A stretch of DNA of 64,000 nucleotides. Source: Acidiphilium acidophilum. GTDB lineage: Bacteria > Pseudomonadota > Alphaproteobacteria > Acetobacterales > Acetobacteraceae. The position numbers and the translations under genes are program-made. Positions 15,019 to 25,230 of the stretch are shown in pieces (position 1 is the first letter of the stretch; the number at the start of each line of letters is the position of its first letter). The notes under the pieces are model-generated. The model saw only the letters and a list, made by a program, of their open reading frames with translations. It searched no databases and had not been told where the DNA came from. The stretch is taken from positions 3,331,501 to 3,395,500 of the forward strand of contig NZ_JAWXYB010000018.1 in assembly GCF_033842475.1 (NCBI RefSeq), read 5' to 3'.

Positions 15019-16005
15019 ATGCCAGTCCCCGCTGACCGCCCCGCGAAACGCTACACCGCGAAACAATTCACCGAATGGCGCGCCCGCTGGTCCGGCATCG
15101 AACCCGATGAGGCGCTCCGCACCCCCCCTTTCGGCACCACCGAAGACGGTCTGCTCGATTTCCGCGGCGTCACCATGCGCAAACCGGGCCTTGGCTGGTT
15201 GAAGAAATTCAATCACGCCCAGTTCAAAATGTGCGACTTCACCGCAGCTTCACTCGCTGAAACCAATTGTTCGCTCTGCATCTTCCAGGACTGCGTATTC
15301 GATTATACCGATCTGAATAATTTCCGTGATTACGGTTGCCATTTCACAAATTGCCGCTTCTATCGCAGCGAATGGCAAGTCGGCGCGATCGGATTCGACA
15401 CCAGTTCTGCCGCCCGGGGCGAATACCTGTCCCGCTACATCAACTGCCATTTCGAAAACATCAAACTGGCCAAAACCACCATCGGCGACCCCCAGTTCAT
15501 CGATTGCAATTTCGTCTTCAAAAAACTCAGCGGCCTCGATTTCGGCTGCAGCGGCTTCGTCGCCTGCCGTTTCATCGGCGCGTTTCAGGACCTCACCTTT
15601 CGCGGTACCTACGAGCGCGAGGACGACCGCGCCCGCAAAGGCCACCCCGAATTCGCCGGCTTCACCGATGTAAGTTTCGAACGAGCCGCATTGCAATGGT
15701 TCGATATGCGCGGCAGCTTTCGCTGCGACCACCTCCGCATGCCGTCGGACGGCAGCGCCTTCACCGCCGACCTGCCCCGCCTCTGCGCCGACCGCGCGAG
15801 TCTGCTCGAACGCATGAACGACCCTCCGCTGCACAAAATCGCATCACGCTATTTCGATCTCTACTGCCGCTTCGCCGACGAACAGAAAATCCAGATCGTG
15901 TCGCGTTTCGAGCTGATCGAAATCGCCTCCAACGCCGGCGAACCCGACACGCTCGCCGACACCCTCTACACCACCCTCAAATCCACCTACGCCACCCCCA
16001 CCTGA
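15019..16005 (+). CDS. Pentapeptide-repeat-like hypothetical protein
   Basis: A 328-aa soluble protein without signal peptide or membrane segment. From about residue 70 to 190 it shows many short segments spaced like degenerate pentapeptide repeats (NHAQFKMCDFTAASLAETNC, CIFQDCVFDYTDL, CHFTNCRFYRSEW, CNFVFKKLSGLDFG). These predict a right-handed beta-helix. The C-terminal ~90 residues are helical and not repeat-like. No enzyme motif is visible. It starts seven bases after the remnant's stop at 15012, so a translationally coupled past is possible. Function unknown; pentapeptide proteins can mimic DNA or act as scaffolds, but nothing here supports one role. Confidence 0.75.
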   Translation: MPVPADRPAKRYTAKQFTEWRARWSGIEPDEALRTPPFGTTEDGLLDFRGVTMRKPGLGWLKKFNHAQFKMCDFTAASLAETNCSLCIFQDCVFDYTDLNNFRDYGCHFTNCRFYRSEWQVGAIGFDTSSAARGEYLSRYINCHFENIKLAKTTIGDPQFIDCNFVFKKLSGLDFGCSGFVACRFIGAFQDLTFRGTYEREDDRARKGHPEFAGFTDVSFERAALQWFDMRGSFRCDHLRMPSDGSAFTADLPRLCADRASLLERMNDPPLHKIASRYFDLYCRFADEQKIQIVSRFELIEIASNAGEPDTLADTLYTTLKSTYATPT

Positions 16006-16037
16006 CCGCCACACCCCAACTAACACCTTATTAACAG

Positions 16038-16075
16038 AAGTTTTTTGCTTCTTTTTTCCAAAAAAGAAGTACTTT
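16038..16075. repeat. A/T hairpin element, single half
   Basis: AAGTTTTTTGCTTC, T-tract, CC, A-tract and GAAGTACTTT, in right-half orientation, 33 bases after the preceding stop codon. Confidence 0.7.
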
Positions 16076-16154
16076 CTTTCTCACTTTCGCCCCACCAACC
16101 CGTCACCAAAACTAACCCTTTCCCACCCCCCACCGCTCATGCTCTAACGTCAGC

Positions 16155-16847
16155 ATGAACGCGGCCTCACCCCTCTTCACCCGTTTCGCGGGCTTCATAG
16201 ATCGCCTGAAGCAGACCATCGCCGCCGCCAGCGTGAAGGTGCAGGGCCGTCCCGCACGTCTGCCCGCCCCGCTCGGCCTGCTACTCTACGGTCGCCTTTC
16301 CCGCCTCACCACCCGCCTGCGCGACCTGCTCGCCCGCATCGAAATCGAACGCACCAAGCCCCGCCGGGTCGCACCGCCACGCGCCCCGCGCAAATCCCCA
16401 CCCAAACCAACCCCGGTTTTACCGCGCCGCTTCGGCTGGATCGCCCAACCGATCCCGGAGGCCAACGCCCACGCCCAAACCCTCCGCCAGTTCCTCTGCG
16501 AGCCCGAAACCGAAACCCTCATCGCGAGCGATCCCCGCATCGGCCGCATCCTCCGCCCCCTCTGCCACCTCCTCGGCATCGACCTCACTCTGATCTACCG
16601 CATGATCCCCCCAGCCCATCCGCAGGACGCTCCTCAAACCAAACCCCACCCCCTCCTGCGCAACCCATCCATCAAACCCCGCCCCACCAAACCCCGCTCA
16701 CGACTCCCTAAACCCCCCGACCCCCCACTCCGCGCTCCCACGCTCGATGCCATCCAATCCCTCCTCGACCACAACTTCAGCCCCCGCGCCCAAACCCATA
16801 ACCCCTGGTTCACCCCACCCGATTTTTTCATCGTCCACCCGAAATAG
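16155..16847 (+). CDS. Hypothetical protein, Pro-rich
   Basis: A 230-aa protein of unknown function. The N-terminal ~65 residues are basic and helical; a Pro/Arg-rich linker follows (RRVAPPRAPRKSPPKP). The centre (FGWIAQPIPEANAHAQTLRQFL and IGRILRPLCHLLGIDLTLI) looks like a small conserved helical region. The C-terminal part is again rich in Pro and Lys. No signal peptide. The strong codon bias supports it being a real gene. I cannot assign a family. Confidence 0.6.
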   Translation: MNAASPLFTRFAGFIDRLKQTIAAASVKVQGRPARLPAPLGLLLYGRLSRLTTRLRDLLARIEIERTKPRRVAPPRAPRKSPPKPTPVLPRRFGWIAQPIPEANAHAQTLRQFLCEPETETLIASDPRIGRILRPLCHLLGIDLTLIYRMIPPAHPQDAPQTKPHPLLRNPSIKPRPTKPRSRLPKPPDPPLRAPTLDAIQSLLDHNFSPRAQTHNPWFTPPDFFIVHPK

Positions 16848-17019
16848 CCGAACCACGTCCATTTCGTTACGTTGTCATAACGAATATGCCCGGCCCCCGT
16901 TCACGGATCGTTTATGACCCCGCCCATCAAACGCCTGTGATCCCGCCGGTTCCGGCCTTTCATGTCCGAACTGTTGCGGCCAGCATGGGTTTCGGTCTCC
17001 CCTCGATGAAGGCGTGTTC

Positions 17020-18993
17020 ATGATCCCTGCTCTCGGCCATTTCGCCCTGGTTCTCGCCTTCGTCATTTCGATCGCGCAGGCGGTCCTCGGCCTGTTCGGC
17101 CCGCCGCTGCGCGACCGGCGGGTGATGGCCGCACCCCCTGCCCTCGCGATCAGCCAGTTCCTCATGCTCGCCGCGTCCTTCGGCGCCCTCGTCTGGGCCG
17201 GCGTGGTCTCCGATTACACCGTGCGCAACGTCGCCGATTATTCATCGAGCCTGACCCCGCTTTTCTACCGGATCGCCGGAACCTGGGGCAATCATGACGG
17301 CTCGATGCTGCTCTGGTGCCTCATCCTCTCCTTCTGCGGTGGCATCGTCGGCGCGTTCGGTCGCGGCATTCCCTCCAGCCTGCGCGCCCGGGTCTGCGGC
17401 GTCATGGGCCTGGTCTCGACCGGCTTTCTGCTGTTCACCCTCACCGTGTCCGACCCGTTCCAGCGGATCTGGCCGCCGCCGCTGCATGGCGCGGGCGTCA
17501 ACCCGGTGCTCCAGAGCCCCGGCCTCGTGGTCCATCCGCCGGTCCTCTATGTCGGCTATGTCGGCTTCTCGATCGCCTTCGCCTTCGCCGTCGCCGCCCT
17601 GATCGAAGGCCGCGTCGATGCCGCCTGGGGCCGCTGGGTCCGGCCATGGACCCTGTTCGCCTGGACCTTCCTCACCGCCGGCATCTGCCTCGGCTCGCTC
17701 TGGTCCTACACCGTGCTCGGCTGGGGCGGGTTCTGGTTCTGGGACCCGGTGGAAAACGTCGCCCTCCTGCCCTGGATCACCGGCACCGCCCTGATCCATT
17801 CCGCCATCGTGGTCGAAAAACGCGATTCCCTGAAGGTCTGGACCATCCTGCTCGCCATCACCACCTTCGCCCTCAGCCTGTGCGGCACGTTCCTGGTCCG
17901 CTCGGGCATTCTCAACTCGGTCCACTCCTTTGCGGTCTCCCCCGCCCAGGGCAATTTCCTCCTGATGCTGATCAGCATCACCATCATCGCCTCGCTGATC
18001 CTGTTCGTCATCCGCGCGCCTTTGCTGGTCACCACCGGGGTTTTCGCGCCGGTCTCGCGTGAGGGCGCGCTGATCCTCAACAACGTGTTCCTCTGCATCA
18101 TCGCCGCCGTGGTCTTCACCGGCACACTCTACCCGCCCTTCTCCGACCTGCTGTTCAACATCCAGCTCTCGGTCGGCGCGCCGTTCTTCGACAGCACCGT
18201 CCTGCCGCTCACCGCACCGCTGATCATCTCGATGGCCGCAGGCCCCCTGATGCCGTGGAAGCGCGCCGATGCCCTCGCCATCCTCCGCAAACTATGGCTC
18301 GGCGCGGTCGCCGCCGTCATCATCCTCGCCGTCATGCTGTTCCGCGGCCACGCCATCGCCGCCCTCGGCCTCGCCGGCGCGGTCTGGGTGATCATCGGCG
18401 CACTGGTCGACCTCGCCGAAAAAATCCGCCTGTTCCGCGTCCCGCTCGGCCAGTCGTTGGGGCGGATCTTCCGGCTCCAGCGCGCGCAGGCCGGCGCCAT
18501 CCTCGGCCATCTCGGCTTCGGCATCATGGTCCTCGGCATCGCGGGCATGACGCTGCGGGTCCACACCGTCACCGTCCTGCGCCCCGGCCAGAGCGTCGCC
18601 CTCGGCGGCTATAGCTGGACCCTGGAATCGATCCACAAATTCGCCGGCCCCGATTACAAATCCCGCCAGGCCACGGTTCTCGTCACGCGCGACGGCCATA
18701 AGGTCATGACCCTGCGCCCGGCCCTGCATTACTTCACCGCGCAACAGACCCAGACCGTGATCGCCGCGATCCGCACCGACGGGGTGCGCAACATCTTCGC
18801 GACCTTCGCGGGCATGAGCAAATCGGGCGCCGCCGAGTTCCGCTTCAACATCCATCCACTCGCCCCGGAACTCTGGTTCGGCGGGCTGATCATGGCGATC
18901 GGCGGCACCCTGTCCCTGTTCGACCGACGGCTCCGGGTCGGCGCCCCGGCGCGCCGCCCCACCGCCCTGACCGACGGATCGGCGATCCCCTGA
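17020..18993 (+). CDS. ccmF: Cytochrome c haem lyase subunit CcmF
   Basis: A 657-aa polytopic membrane protein with about 14-15 helices. CcmF works with CcmH and holo-CcmE to attach haem to apocytochrome c in the periplasm. The signature tryptophan-rich periplasmic segment WGGFWFWDPVEN is at residues 235-246, preceded by GICLGSLWSYTVLGWG; conserved His-containing loops (NHDGSM, HPPVLY) are present. The start ATG at 17020 gives the usual MIPxLGHFAL beginning; the in-frame GTG at 17014 is less likely. The gene is alone: no ccmE, ccmG or ccmH in the window, so the rest of the system must lie elsewhere. The C-terminus contains the typical soluble loop (RPGQSVALGGYSWTLESI). Confidence 0.95.
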   Translation: MIPALGHFALVLAFVISIAQAVLGLFGPPLRDRRVMAAPPALAISQFLMLAASFGALVWAGVVSDYTVRNVADYSSSLTPLFYRIAGTWGNHDGSMLLWCLILSFCGGIVGAFGRGIPSSLRARVCGVMGLVSTGFLLFTLTVSDPFQRIWPPPLHGAGVNPVLQSPGLVVHPPVLYVGYVGFSIAFAFAVAALIEGRVDAAWGRWVRPWTLFAWTFLTAGICLGSLWSYTVLGWGGFWFWDPVENVALLPWITGTALIHSAIVVEKRDSLKVWTILLAITTFALSLCGTFLVRSGILNSVHSFAVSPAQGNFLLMLISITIIASLILFVIRAPLLVTTGVFAPVSREGALILNNVFLCIIAAVVFTGTLYPPFSDLLFNIQLSVGAPFFDSTVLPLTAPLIISMAAGPLMPWKRADALAILRKLWLGAVAAVIILAVMLFRGHAIAALGLAGAVWVIIGALVDLAEKIRLFRVPLGQSLGRIFRLQRAQAGAILGHLGFGIMVLGIAGMTLRVHTVTVLRPGQSVALGGYSWTLESIHKFAGPDYKSRQATVLVTRDGHKVMTLRPALHYFTAQQTQTVIAAIRTDGVRNIFATFAGMSKSGAAEFRFNIHPLAPELWFGGLIMAIGGTLSLFDRRLRVGAPARRPTALTDGSAIP

Positions 18994-19006
18994 TCGCCGG
19001 TTCGCC

Positions 19007-19873
19007 TCAAACCGGATGACGGGCAGTATCCGGCAAGGCGCGGCGGTAGAGGTGCCACGAGGCATGGCCAAGCAGGGGCAGCACCACGGCGAGGCCGAGC
19101 AGCCCCGGCAAGGCGCCGAGCACGAGTGCTGCGACAACGACGGCACCCCACCCGAGAACCGGAACCGGATTGCGCGCGGCAACCCGCAGCGAGGTGGCCA
19201 TTGCCCGGCTCGCGCTGACATCCCGGTCAAGCACGAGAGCAAACGCAACGAACGACAGTGCCAGGGTGACCACCGCGAACAGGGCACCGACCGCACAGCC
19301 GATCACGATCAGGGACTGCCCCGCCCCGGTCTCGAACACCCGCGCGAGGAACGAGGCCCCTGCCATGGCAGAAGACGCCCCCAGCGTATTGGCATAAATT
19401 CCCCACGCCGCCCCGACCCAGACGAGATAGAGCAGGACCAGCGTGAGCCCCAGCCGCTGGATCGCATCGAGCCGGGGTGTATCGAACACCGCAGCCGCCG
19501 AGGCGGCATCGACCGCGCCGGCAATCTCCCGCTGCCGGCTGAGCGCCGTGAACCACAAGGTCGCCATCGGGCCGATGAGCGCGAAACCGGCACAGATCGG
19601 AAACACGAAAGGCAGCAACCCCTGCACGGCGAACACCCCCGCGATAAAAATCGCGGCAAGGGGATAAAGAATCGCCATCGTCGTCATGTCGGTCCGGCAG
19701 GCGCGAAGATCGGCGTATCCCTGCGACAGGGCATAGCGAATATCGTTCGGCGTCAGCCGCCCGATTTCGAACCGCTGTTGAACGACGCTGCGGAGCGGCG
19801 TCCCTACGGCTCTGCGCGGTACCGATTCCGCCCCGGCCATGACGTGACGATCAGGCATCGACGTACTGCTCAT
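19007..19873 (-). CDS. DUF2189 integral membrane protein
   Basis: A 288-aa protein with about six predicted membrane helices after a ~70-residue N-terminal tail. The region starting RRLTPNDIRYALSQGYADL-like and the pattern of helices match DUF2189, a family of unknown function found across proteobacteria. The start at 19873 is preferred over 19879 because GGAG lies six bases before it. It is divergent from the LysR gene starting at 20001 and convergent with ccmF (13-base gap). A transporter or stress role cannot be read from the sequence. Confidence 0.8.
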   Translation of the reverse strand: MSSTSMPDRHVMAGAESVPRRAVGTPLRSVVQQRFEIGRLTPNDIRYALSQGYADLRACRTDMTTMAILYPLAAIFIAGVFAVQGLLPFVFPICAGFALIGPMATLWFTALSRQREIAGAVDAASAAAVFDTPRLDAIQRLGLTLVLLYLVWVGAAWGIYANTLGASSAMAGASFLARVFETGAGQSLIVIGCAVGALFAVVTLALSFVAFALVLDRDVSASRAMATSLRVAARNPVPVLGWGAVVVAALVLGALPGLLGLAVVLPLLGHASWHLYRRALPDTARHPV

Positions 19874-20000
19874 GGACATCTCCTGTTTTGATATTTTGAG
19901 GCGATCTCAAGACCCCTCAGGCCGAATGTCAAGAAGATTATACCGCCATGACGCCACGGCCCCTTGCCATCCCGCCGCACCCCGACAAAACTCCGCGCCA

Positions 20001-20945
20001 ATGGCCAAGCCCATCATCAACCGCAGCTGGATTCCCCTCAATGCCCTGCGCGCCTTCGAGGCGGTGGGGCGGCATCTCAGTTTCACCGCCGGCGGGCAGG
20101 CGCTCAATGTGTCGCAAAGCGCGCTCAGCCGCCACGTCCAGACCCTCGAAACCCTGCTCGGCACCCCGCTGCTGATCCGCCGCCCGCACGGGCTCGAACT
20201 CACCGCCGCCGGGCAGGCGCTCCTGCCCGCGATCAACCGCTCGTTCGATGCGATCGAGCGCGAAATGAACGCGATCATCCGCAACCGCGGGCGCGGCCCG
20301 CATCAGCGGAACCTGCGCGTCCATATGCCGCCGAGCTTTCTGCAACAGATCGCGATCCCCGCGCTGAAATACTTCCACCGCGAATACCCCGACATCCTGA
20401 TCGACGTGACCTCGACCAACGGGACCGGCATGCCGGACGACGAGCCCGATATCGCCGTGGTGTACGACCGCCCCCAGGTCAGCCAGACGATTTCGGATCT
20501 GCTCTGGATGATCAACGTCGCCCCGGTCTGCGCCCCCGAAATCGCCACTGCGCATCAGGGCAAGCCGCTCGAACGCTTCCTCCGCGACAACGAACTCCTG
20601 CACGTCAAACTCGAAGGCCAGGCCCGCGGCGTCATGTGGGCAAACTACGTCCGCCACCTCGGCCTTGATGTCGCCACCGATCACGGCCTCGCCTTCGATA
20701 CCGCGAGCTATGCCGTGACCTGCGCCATGTCCGGCGCCGGAATCGCCCTCACCGACATCACCCTGTTCGCCCCCGAACTCGCCTCCGGCCGCCTCGTCAT
20801 GCCCTACGATGCGATCATCGACGAAGGCTACGGCTACTTCCTCATCCTGCGGCCCGAAGATATGGCCGACCCGGTGATCGCCCTGTTCCGCAGCTGGATG
20901 ATCGAACACTGCGCCCGCGCCGGTCATCGGCCGGGGAACCTATAG
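20001..20945 (+). CDS. LysR-family transcriptional regulator (GcvA-like)
   Basis: A 314-aa regulator. The N-terminal winged helix-turn-helix (SWIPLNALRAFEAVGRHLSF, then ALNVSQSALSRHVQTLE) is that of GcvA-like LysR proteins. The C-terminal ~210 residues form the periplasmic-binding-protein-like effector domain (LRVHMPPSFLQQ, DIAVVYDRP, GAGIALTDITLF). The start at 20001 gives MAKPIINRSW; the long frame before it has no family match. It is transcribed away from the DUF2189 gene and toward the oxidoreductase. LysR proteins often control a divergent neighbour, here the DUF2189 gene, but this is only positional inference. Confidence 0.92.
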   Translation: MAKPIINRSWIPLNALRAFEAVGRHLSFTAGGQALNVSQSALSRHVQTLETLLGTPLLIRRPHGLELTAAGQALLPAINRSFDAIEREMNAIIRNRGRGPHQRNLRVHMPPSFLQQIAIPALKYFHREYPDILIDVTSTNGTGMPDDEPDIAVVYDRPQVSQTISDLLWMINVAPVCAPEIATAHQGKPLERFLRDNELLHVKLEGQARGVMWANYVRHLGLDVATDHGLAFDTASYAVTCAMSGAGIALTDITLFAPELASGRLVMPYDAIIDEGYGYFLILRPEDMADPVIALFRSWMIEHCARAGHRPGNL

Positions 20946-20959
20946 GCAGAAGGAAGACG

Positions 20960-21076
20960 ACTTCTTTTTGTGAACAAAAAGAAGCAAAAAAACTTTGTTA
21001 ATTTTGGCAAATGCCGTTCGATGGCTGCTGCCCCAATGAGCGAAAGTTTTTTGCTTCTTTTTTACAAAAAAGAAGC
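20960..21076. repeat. Bipartite A/T hairpin element
   Basis: Left hairpin 20960-20996 and right hairpin 21044-21076, lying between the convergent lysR and oxidoreductase genes. This is a position where a bidirectional terminator would be expected. Confidence 0.75.
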
Positions 21077-21079
21077 CTT

Positions 21080-22084
21080 CTACACTTTGAGCATCAGCTT
21101 CCCGAAATTCTCGCCGGTGAACAATCTGCCCAGCGTATCGGGGAAGGTTTCGAGACCTTCGACGATATCTTCCCGGCTTTTCAGCCGTCCCTCGCGGAGC
21201 CAGCTGGCCATTTCCTTCGCCCCTTCGGCGTAGCGATCGGCGTAGTCGAACACGATCATTCCCTGCATCCGGGCGCGGTTGACCAGCAGCGACAGGTAGT
21301 TGGCCGGGCCTTTGACCGGCGTGGTATTATTGTATTGCGAGATCGCACCGCAGATGACGATGCGCGCGCGCAGATTGATCTGGGCGAGGCAATCATCGAG
21401 GATCTGGCCGCCGACATTGTCGAAATAGACATCGATGCCTTCGGGGCAGGTCTCGCGCAGACGCGCCGGGATTTTTTCGGATTTATAATCGATCGCCGCG
21501 TCGAAGCCGAGTTCATCGACGATGTAGCGGCATTTCTCCGCACCCCCCGCGATACCGACCACGTGGCAACCCTTGATTTTCCCGATCTGGCCGACCAGCG
21601 CGCCCACCGCCCCCGCCGCGCCGGAAACGACGATTGTTTCCCCCGGCTTCGGTTCGCCCACGGCGAGCAGGCCGAAATAGGCGGTCATTCCCGGCATGCC
21701 GAGGGCCGAGAGGAACAGCGGCTTCGGTGCCAGAGCCGGATCGATTTTGGTGCAATCCTTCGCCGCGATGGTGGCGATGCTCTGCACGCCGAGCGCGCCG
21801 GTGACGACATCGCCGGTGCTGAACCCTTCGGCTTTGGATTGGAGAATGGTGCCGAGCGCCCCCGCGCGCATCACCTCGCCGAGGCCGACCGGGCGGATGT
21901 AGGATTTACCCTCGTTCATCCAGCCGCGCATTGCCGGATCGAGGGAGATATATTCGACCGCGACCATGATTTCGCCCGCCTCGGGCGCCCGTGCCGGGTC
22001 GGTCCGAAATTCGAAATCCTCGCGCTTGACATGCCCGACCGGGCGGCGCGCGAGGCGAAACTGGCGATTTTCCTGATGATCCAT
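21080..22084 (-). CDS. NADP-dependent oxidoreductase (MDR/leukotriene B4 dehydrogenase-like)
   Basis: A 334-aa zinc-independent medium-chain dehydrogenase/reductase of the CurA/PTGR family, which reduces the C=C bond of alpha,beta-unsaturated carbonyls with NADPH. Visible features: YISLDPAMRGWM near the N-terminus, the Rossmann motif VSGAAGAVGALVGQIGKIKG, the Lys/Arg-rich NADPH segment, YFDNVGGQILD, and CGAISQYN. The start at 22084 (MDHQENRQFRLARRP) fits the family. It is a single gene flanked by A/T hairpin elements on both sides, so it is probably monocistronic. Confidence 0.92.
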   Translation of the reverse strand: MDHQENRQFRLARRPVGHVKREDFEFRTDPARAPEAGEIMVAVEYISLDPAMRGWMNEGKSYIRPVGLGEVMRAGALGTILQSKAEGFSTGDVVTGALGVQSIATIAAKDCTKIDPALAPKPLFLSALGMPGMTAYFGLLAVGEPKPGETIVVSGAAGAVGALVGQIGKIKGCHVVGIAGGAEKCRYIVDELGFDAAIDYKSEKIPARLRETCPEGIDVYFDNVGGQILDDCLAQINLRARIVICGAISQYNNTTPVKGPANYLSLLVNRARMQGMIVFDYADRYAEGAKEMASWLREGRLKSREDIVEGLETFPDTLGRLFTGENFGKLMLKV

Positions 22085-22175
22085 GGTTTGATCCCCTTGT
22101 TTGACGTAAAGGGTAGGCCCGGATCGAACCGGGAGCAAGCCGACGCCCCCACCATCGCCCGAGGCCCGGTTCCAG

Positions 22176-22209
22176 AAAGTTTTTTGCTTCTTTTTTCCAA
22201 AAAAGAAGT
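22176..22209. repeat. A/T hairpin element, single half
   Basis: AAAGTTTTTTGCTTC, T-tract, CC, A-tract, GAAG. It sits in the divergent region between the oxidoreductase and the liv operon, where a terminator would not be needed. Confidence 0.7.
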
Positions 22210-22332
22210 CTTCTTCCTGTCCTGTCCAGCCCGCCGCGGTGCCATGCCGCCCATTGCGCGCTCATCACAGGTATGTCATTTTTAATGAACAATAGATGAT
22301 GGCGCTGTCATGTTGGGCGGCGAACGGGGGAA

Positions 22333-23077
22333 ATGACCGGGTATATTCTGCAGGCGCGTGGCTTGTCCAAGGGTTTTCGCGGTTTCATGGCGGTGCAGGA
22401 GGTCGATCTTTCCATTGAAACGGGCAGTATTCATGCCCTGATCGGCCCGAACGGGGCAGGCAAGACGACGTGTTTCAATCTGTTGACCAAGTTTCTGGCC
22501 CCGAGTGCCGGGAGCATCAGTTTCGAGGGGCAGGATATCACCGGCCTGTCGCCGGCGGCGGTGGCGCGGCGGGGGATGGTGCGGAGTTTTCAGATTTCCG
22601 CGGTGTTCGGGCACATGACGGCGCTGGAGAATGTGCGGATCGCGCTGGCGCGGGCGCGGGGCGGCAATTTCGACTTCTGGCGGGGCGAGCGGGTGCTGAC
22701 GCGGTACAATGACCGTGCGCATGAGTTGCTCCATGATGTCGGTTTGTCCGACAGCGTGACGGTGCCTGCGGCGGCACTATCGTACGGGCGCAAGCGGGCG
22801 CTGGAGATTGCGACGACGCTGGCGCTGGAGCCGCGGCTGATGCTGCTGGATGAGCCGACCGCAGGGATGACCGAGGCGGATGTCGCGCGGATCGTGGCGC
22901 TGATACGTCAGGTGCGGGTGGGGCGGACGATCCTGATGGTGGAGCATAATCTGTCGGTGGTGTCGGGCTTGTCGGACCGGATCACGGTGCTGGCGCGGGG
23001 ACGGGTGCTGGCCGAGGGCGATTATGCCAGCGTGTCGCAGAACGAGGCGGTGGTGACGGCGTATCTCGGCTCGGACC

Positions 23078-23091
<14 letters not shown>
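22333..23091 (+). CDS. livG: Branched-chain amino acid-type ABC transporter ATPase LivG
   Basis: A 252-aa ABC ATPase. Walker A GPNGAGKTTC, Q-loop region, a signature segment here degenerate (AAALSYGRKRALEIA in place of LSGGQ, usual for LivG), Walker B LMLLDEPTAGM and the switch His in VEHNLSVV. The C-terminal helix (VVTAYLG) is typical of LivG. It is the first gene of a livG-livF-binding protein-livH-livM-amidase cluster and overlaps livF by 14 bases. Confidence 0.92.
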
Positions 23092-23776
<685 letters not shown>

Positions 23777-23798
23777 ACCTAGAAACCGGAGGATATCC

Positions 23799-25031
23799 AT
23801 GACCATTTCAAGACGGACCATGATCGGCACGGCGGCGGCCGGGGTTGCGGCGGCGAGCTTGCCGCTCGGGCGGGCGCGCGCGGCGGGCAAGGCGCTCAAG
23901 ATTGCGGTGATCAGCGATTTTTCCGGCCCGTATCGCGATATCGGCGGCCCGACCTCGGTAGCCTGCGTGCAGCAGGCGCTGGCGGATTTCGGCGCGAAGG
24001 ACAAGGGCTACGAGGTGACCGTGCTGCAGGGGGATCATCAGGAGAGCCCGGCGGTCGGCACCGCGCTCGCGCAACGGTTTTACGATCAGGGGGTCGACCT
24101 CGTGATCGATGTGCCGAACTCGGCCATCGGCATCGCGATCGAAGGGGTCGCGCACGACAAGAACCGCGCCTACATCAATACCAATTCCGCATCCTCCGAA
24201 ATCACCGGCAAGTTCTGCAACGCGCAGACGGTGCACTGGACCTACGATACCTACATGCTCTCCCATTCCACCGGCGGGGCCATGGTCAAGGCCGGCGGCA
24301 AGAAATGGTTTTTTGTGACTGCCGATTATGCCTTCGGCCACCTGCTCCACGAACAGACCGCCGCCGTGGTCAAGCAGATGGGCGGGACCGAAATGGGCAA
24401 CGTCAATTTCCCGTTTCCCCAGACCACCGATTTTTCCTCGTTCCTGATCCAGGCGCAATCCTCGGGCGCCGATGTGCTCGGCCTTGCCAGTGCGGGCAAG
24501 GATACCGTCAATCTGGTCAAGCAGGCGCACCAGTTCGGCATCAACCGGAAAATGAAGATCGCCGGGTTGCTCGTGTTCATCAACGACGTGCACGGCATGG
24601 GACTCGACATCGCCCAGGGCCTGACCCTGACCGAGAGCTTCTACTGGAACATGAACGACCGCACGCGCGCCTTCATGGCACGGGTGAAGCCGCGGACGCC
24701 GGATAACTATCCCTCGATGGGCCAGGCCGGGTGCTACTCCGGCGTGCTGCATTTCATGAAAGCCGTCGAGGCCATGAACAATATGGCGGACGTGAAGAAC
24801 GGCGCCGCCGTTGTCGCGCAGATGAAGAAAATGCCGACCGATGACGACGCCTACGGCAAAGCCTCGATCCGTGCGGACGGGCGGTTCATGTGCAACGCCT
24901 ACCTGTTCCGGGTAAAAACCCCGGCGGAAAGCAAAGGCCCATGGGATTACTACGACCTGGTCGCGACGACGCCCGCCGATAAGGCGTTCATGCCGATGGC
25001 CGCCGAGGGATGCCCGTTGGTCAAGGCCTGA
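23799..25031 (+). CDS. ABC transporter substrate-binding protein (Tat-exported, LivK-like)
   Basis: A 410-aa periplasmic binding protein of the type-1 Leu/Ile/Val or amide family. The N-terminus has a twin-arginine signal (SRRTMIGTAAAGVAAASLPLG, shortened here) with cleavage near ARA-AG. The mature part begins ALKIAVISDFSGPYRDIGGP, the usual start of this fold. A good ribosome binding site (GGAGGATAT) precedes the ATG. The nearby amidase suggests an amide, urea-like or aromatic ligand, but ligand residues cannot be assigned by eye. Export by Tat implies folding before export. Confidence 0.9.
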   Translation: MTISRRTMIGTAAAGVAAASLPLGRARAAGKALKIAVISDFSGPYRDIGGPTSVACVQQALADFGAKDKGYEVTVLQGDHQESPAVGTALAQRFYDQGVDLVIDVPNSAIGIAIEGVAHDKNRAYINTNSASSEITGKFCNAQTVHWTYDTYMLSHSTGGAMVKAGGKKWFFVTADYAFGHLLHEQTAAVVKQMGGTEMGNVNFPFPQTTDFSSFLIQAQSSGADVLGLASAGKDTVNLVKQAHQFGINRKMKIAGLLVFINDVHGMGLDIAQGLTLTESFYWNMNDRTRAFMARVKPRTPDNYPSMGQAGCYSGVLHFMKAVEAMNNMADVKNGAAVVAQMKKMPTDDDAYGKASIRADGRFMCNAYLFRVKTPAESKGPWDYYDLVATTPADKAFMPMAAEGCPLVKA

Positions 25032-25063
25032 TTGCGGCGTGCGGGCGATCGGAAGACAGGAAG

Positions 25064-25185
25064 GCTTCTTTTTTTGTAAAAAAAGAAGCAAAAAAACTTT
25101 TGTTATTCTGGTTCGTAGCCTTTGACACGTCCGTGCTCCAATTGAAGAAAGTTTTGTGCTTCTTTTTTTAAAAAAAGAAGCACTT
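25064..25185. repeat. Bipartite A/T hairpin element inside the liv cluster
   Basis: Left hairpin 25064-25100 and right hairpin 25148-25185 lie between the binding protein gene and livH. It could reduce read-through so that the binding protein is made in excess over the permease, a common need in ABC operons; this is inference. Confidence 0.75.
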
Positions 25186-25230
25186 TCTCTGCCTTGCCTC
25201 GTCTTTCCGCAAAGGGACACCCAAGCAGCC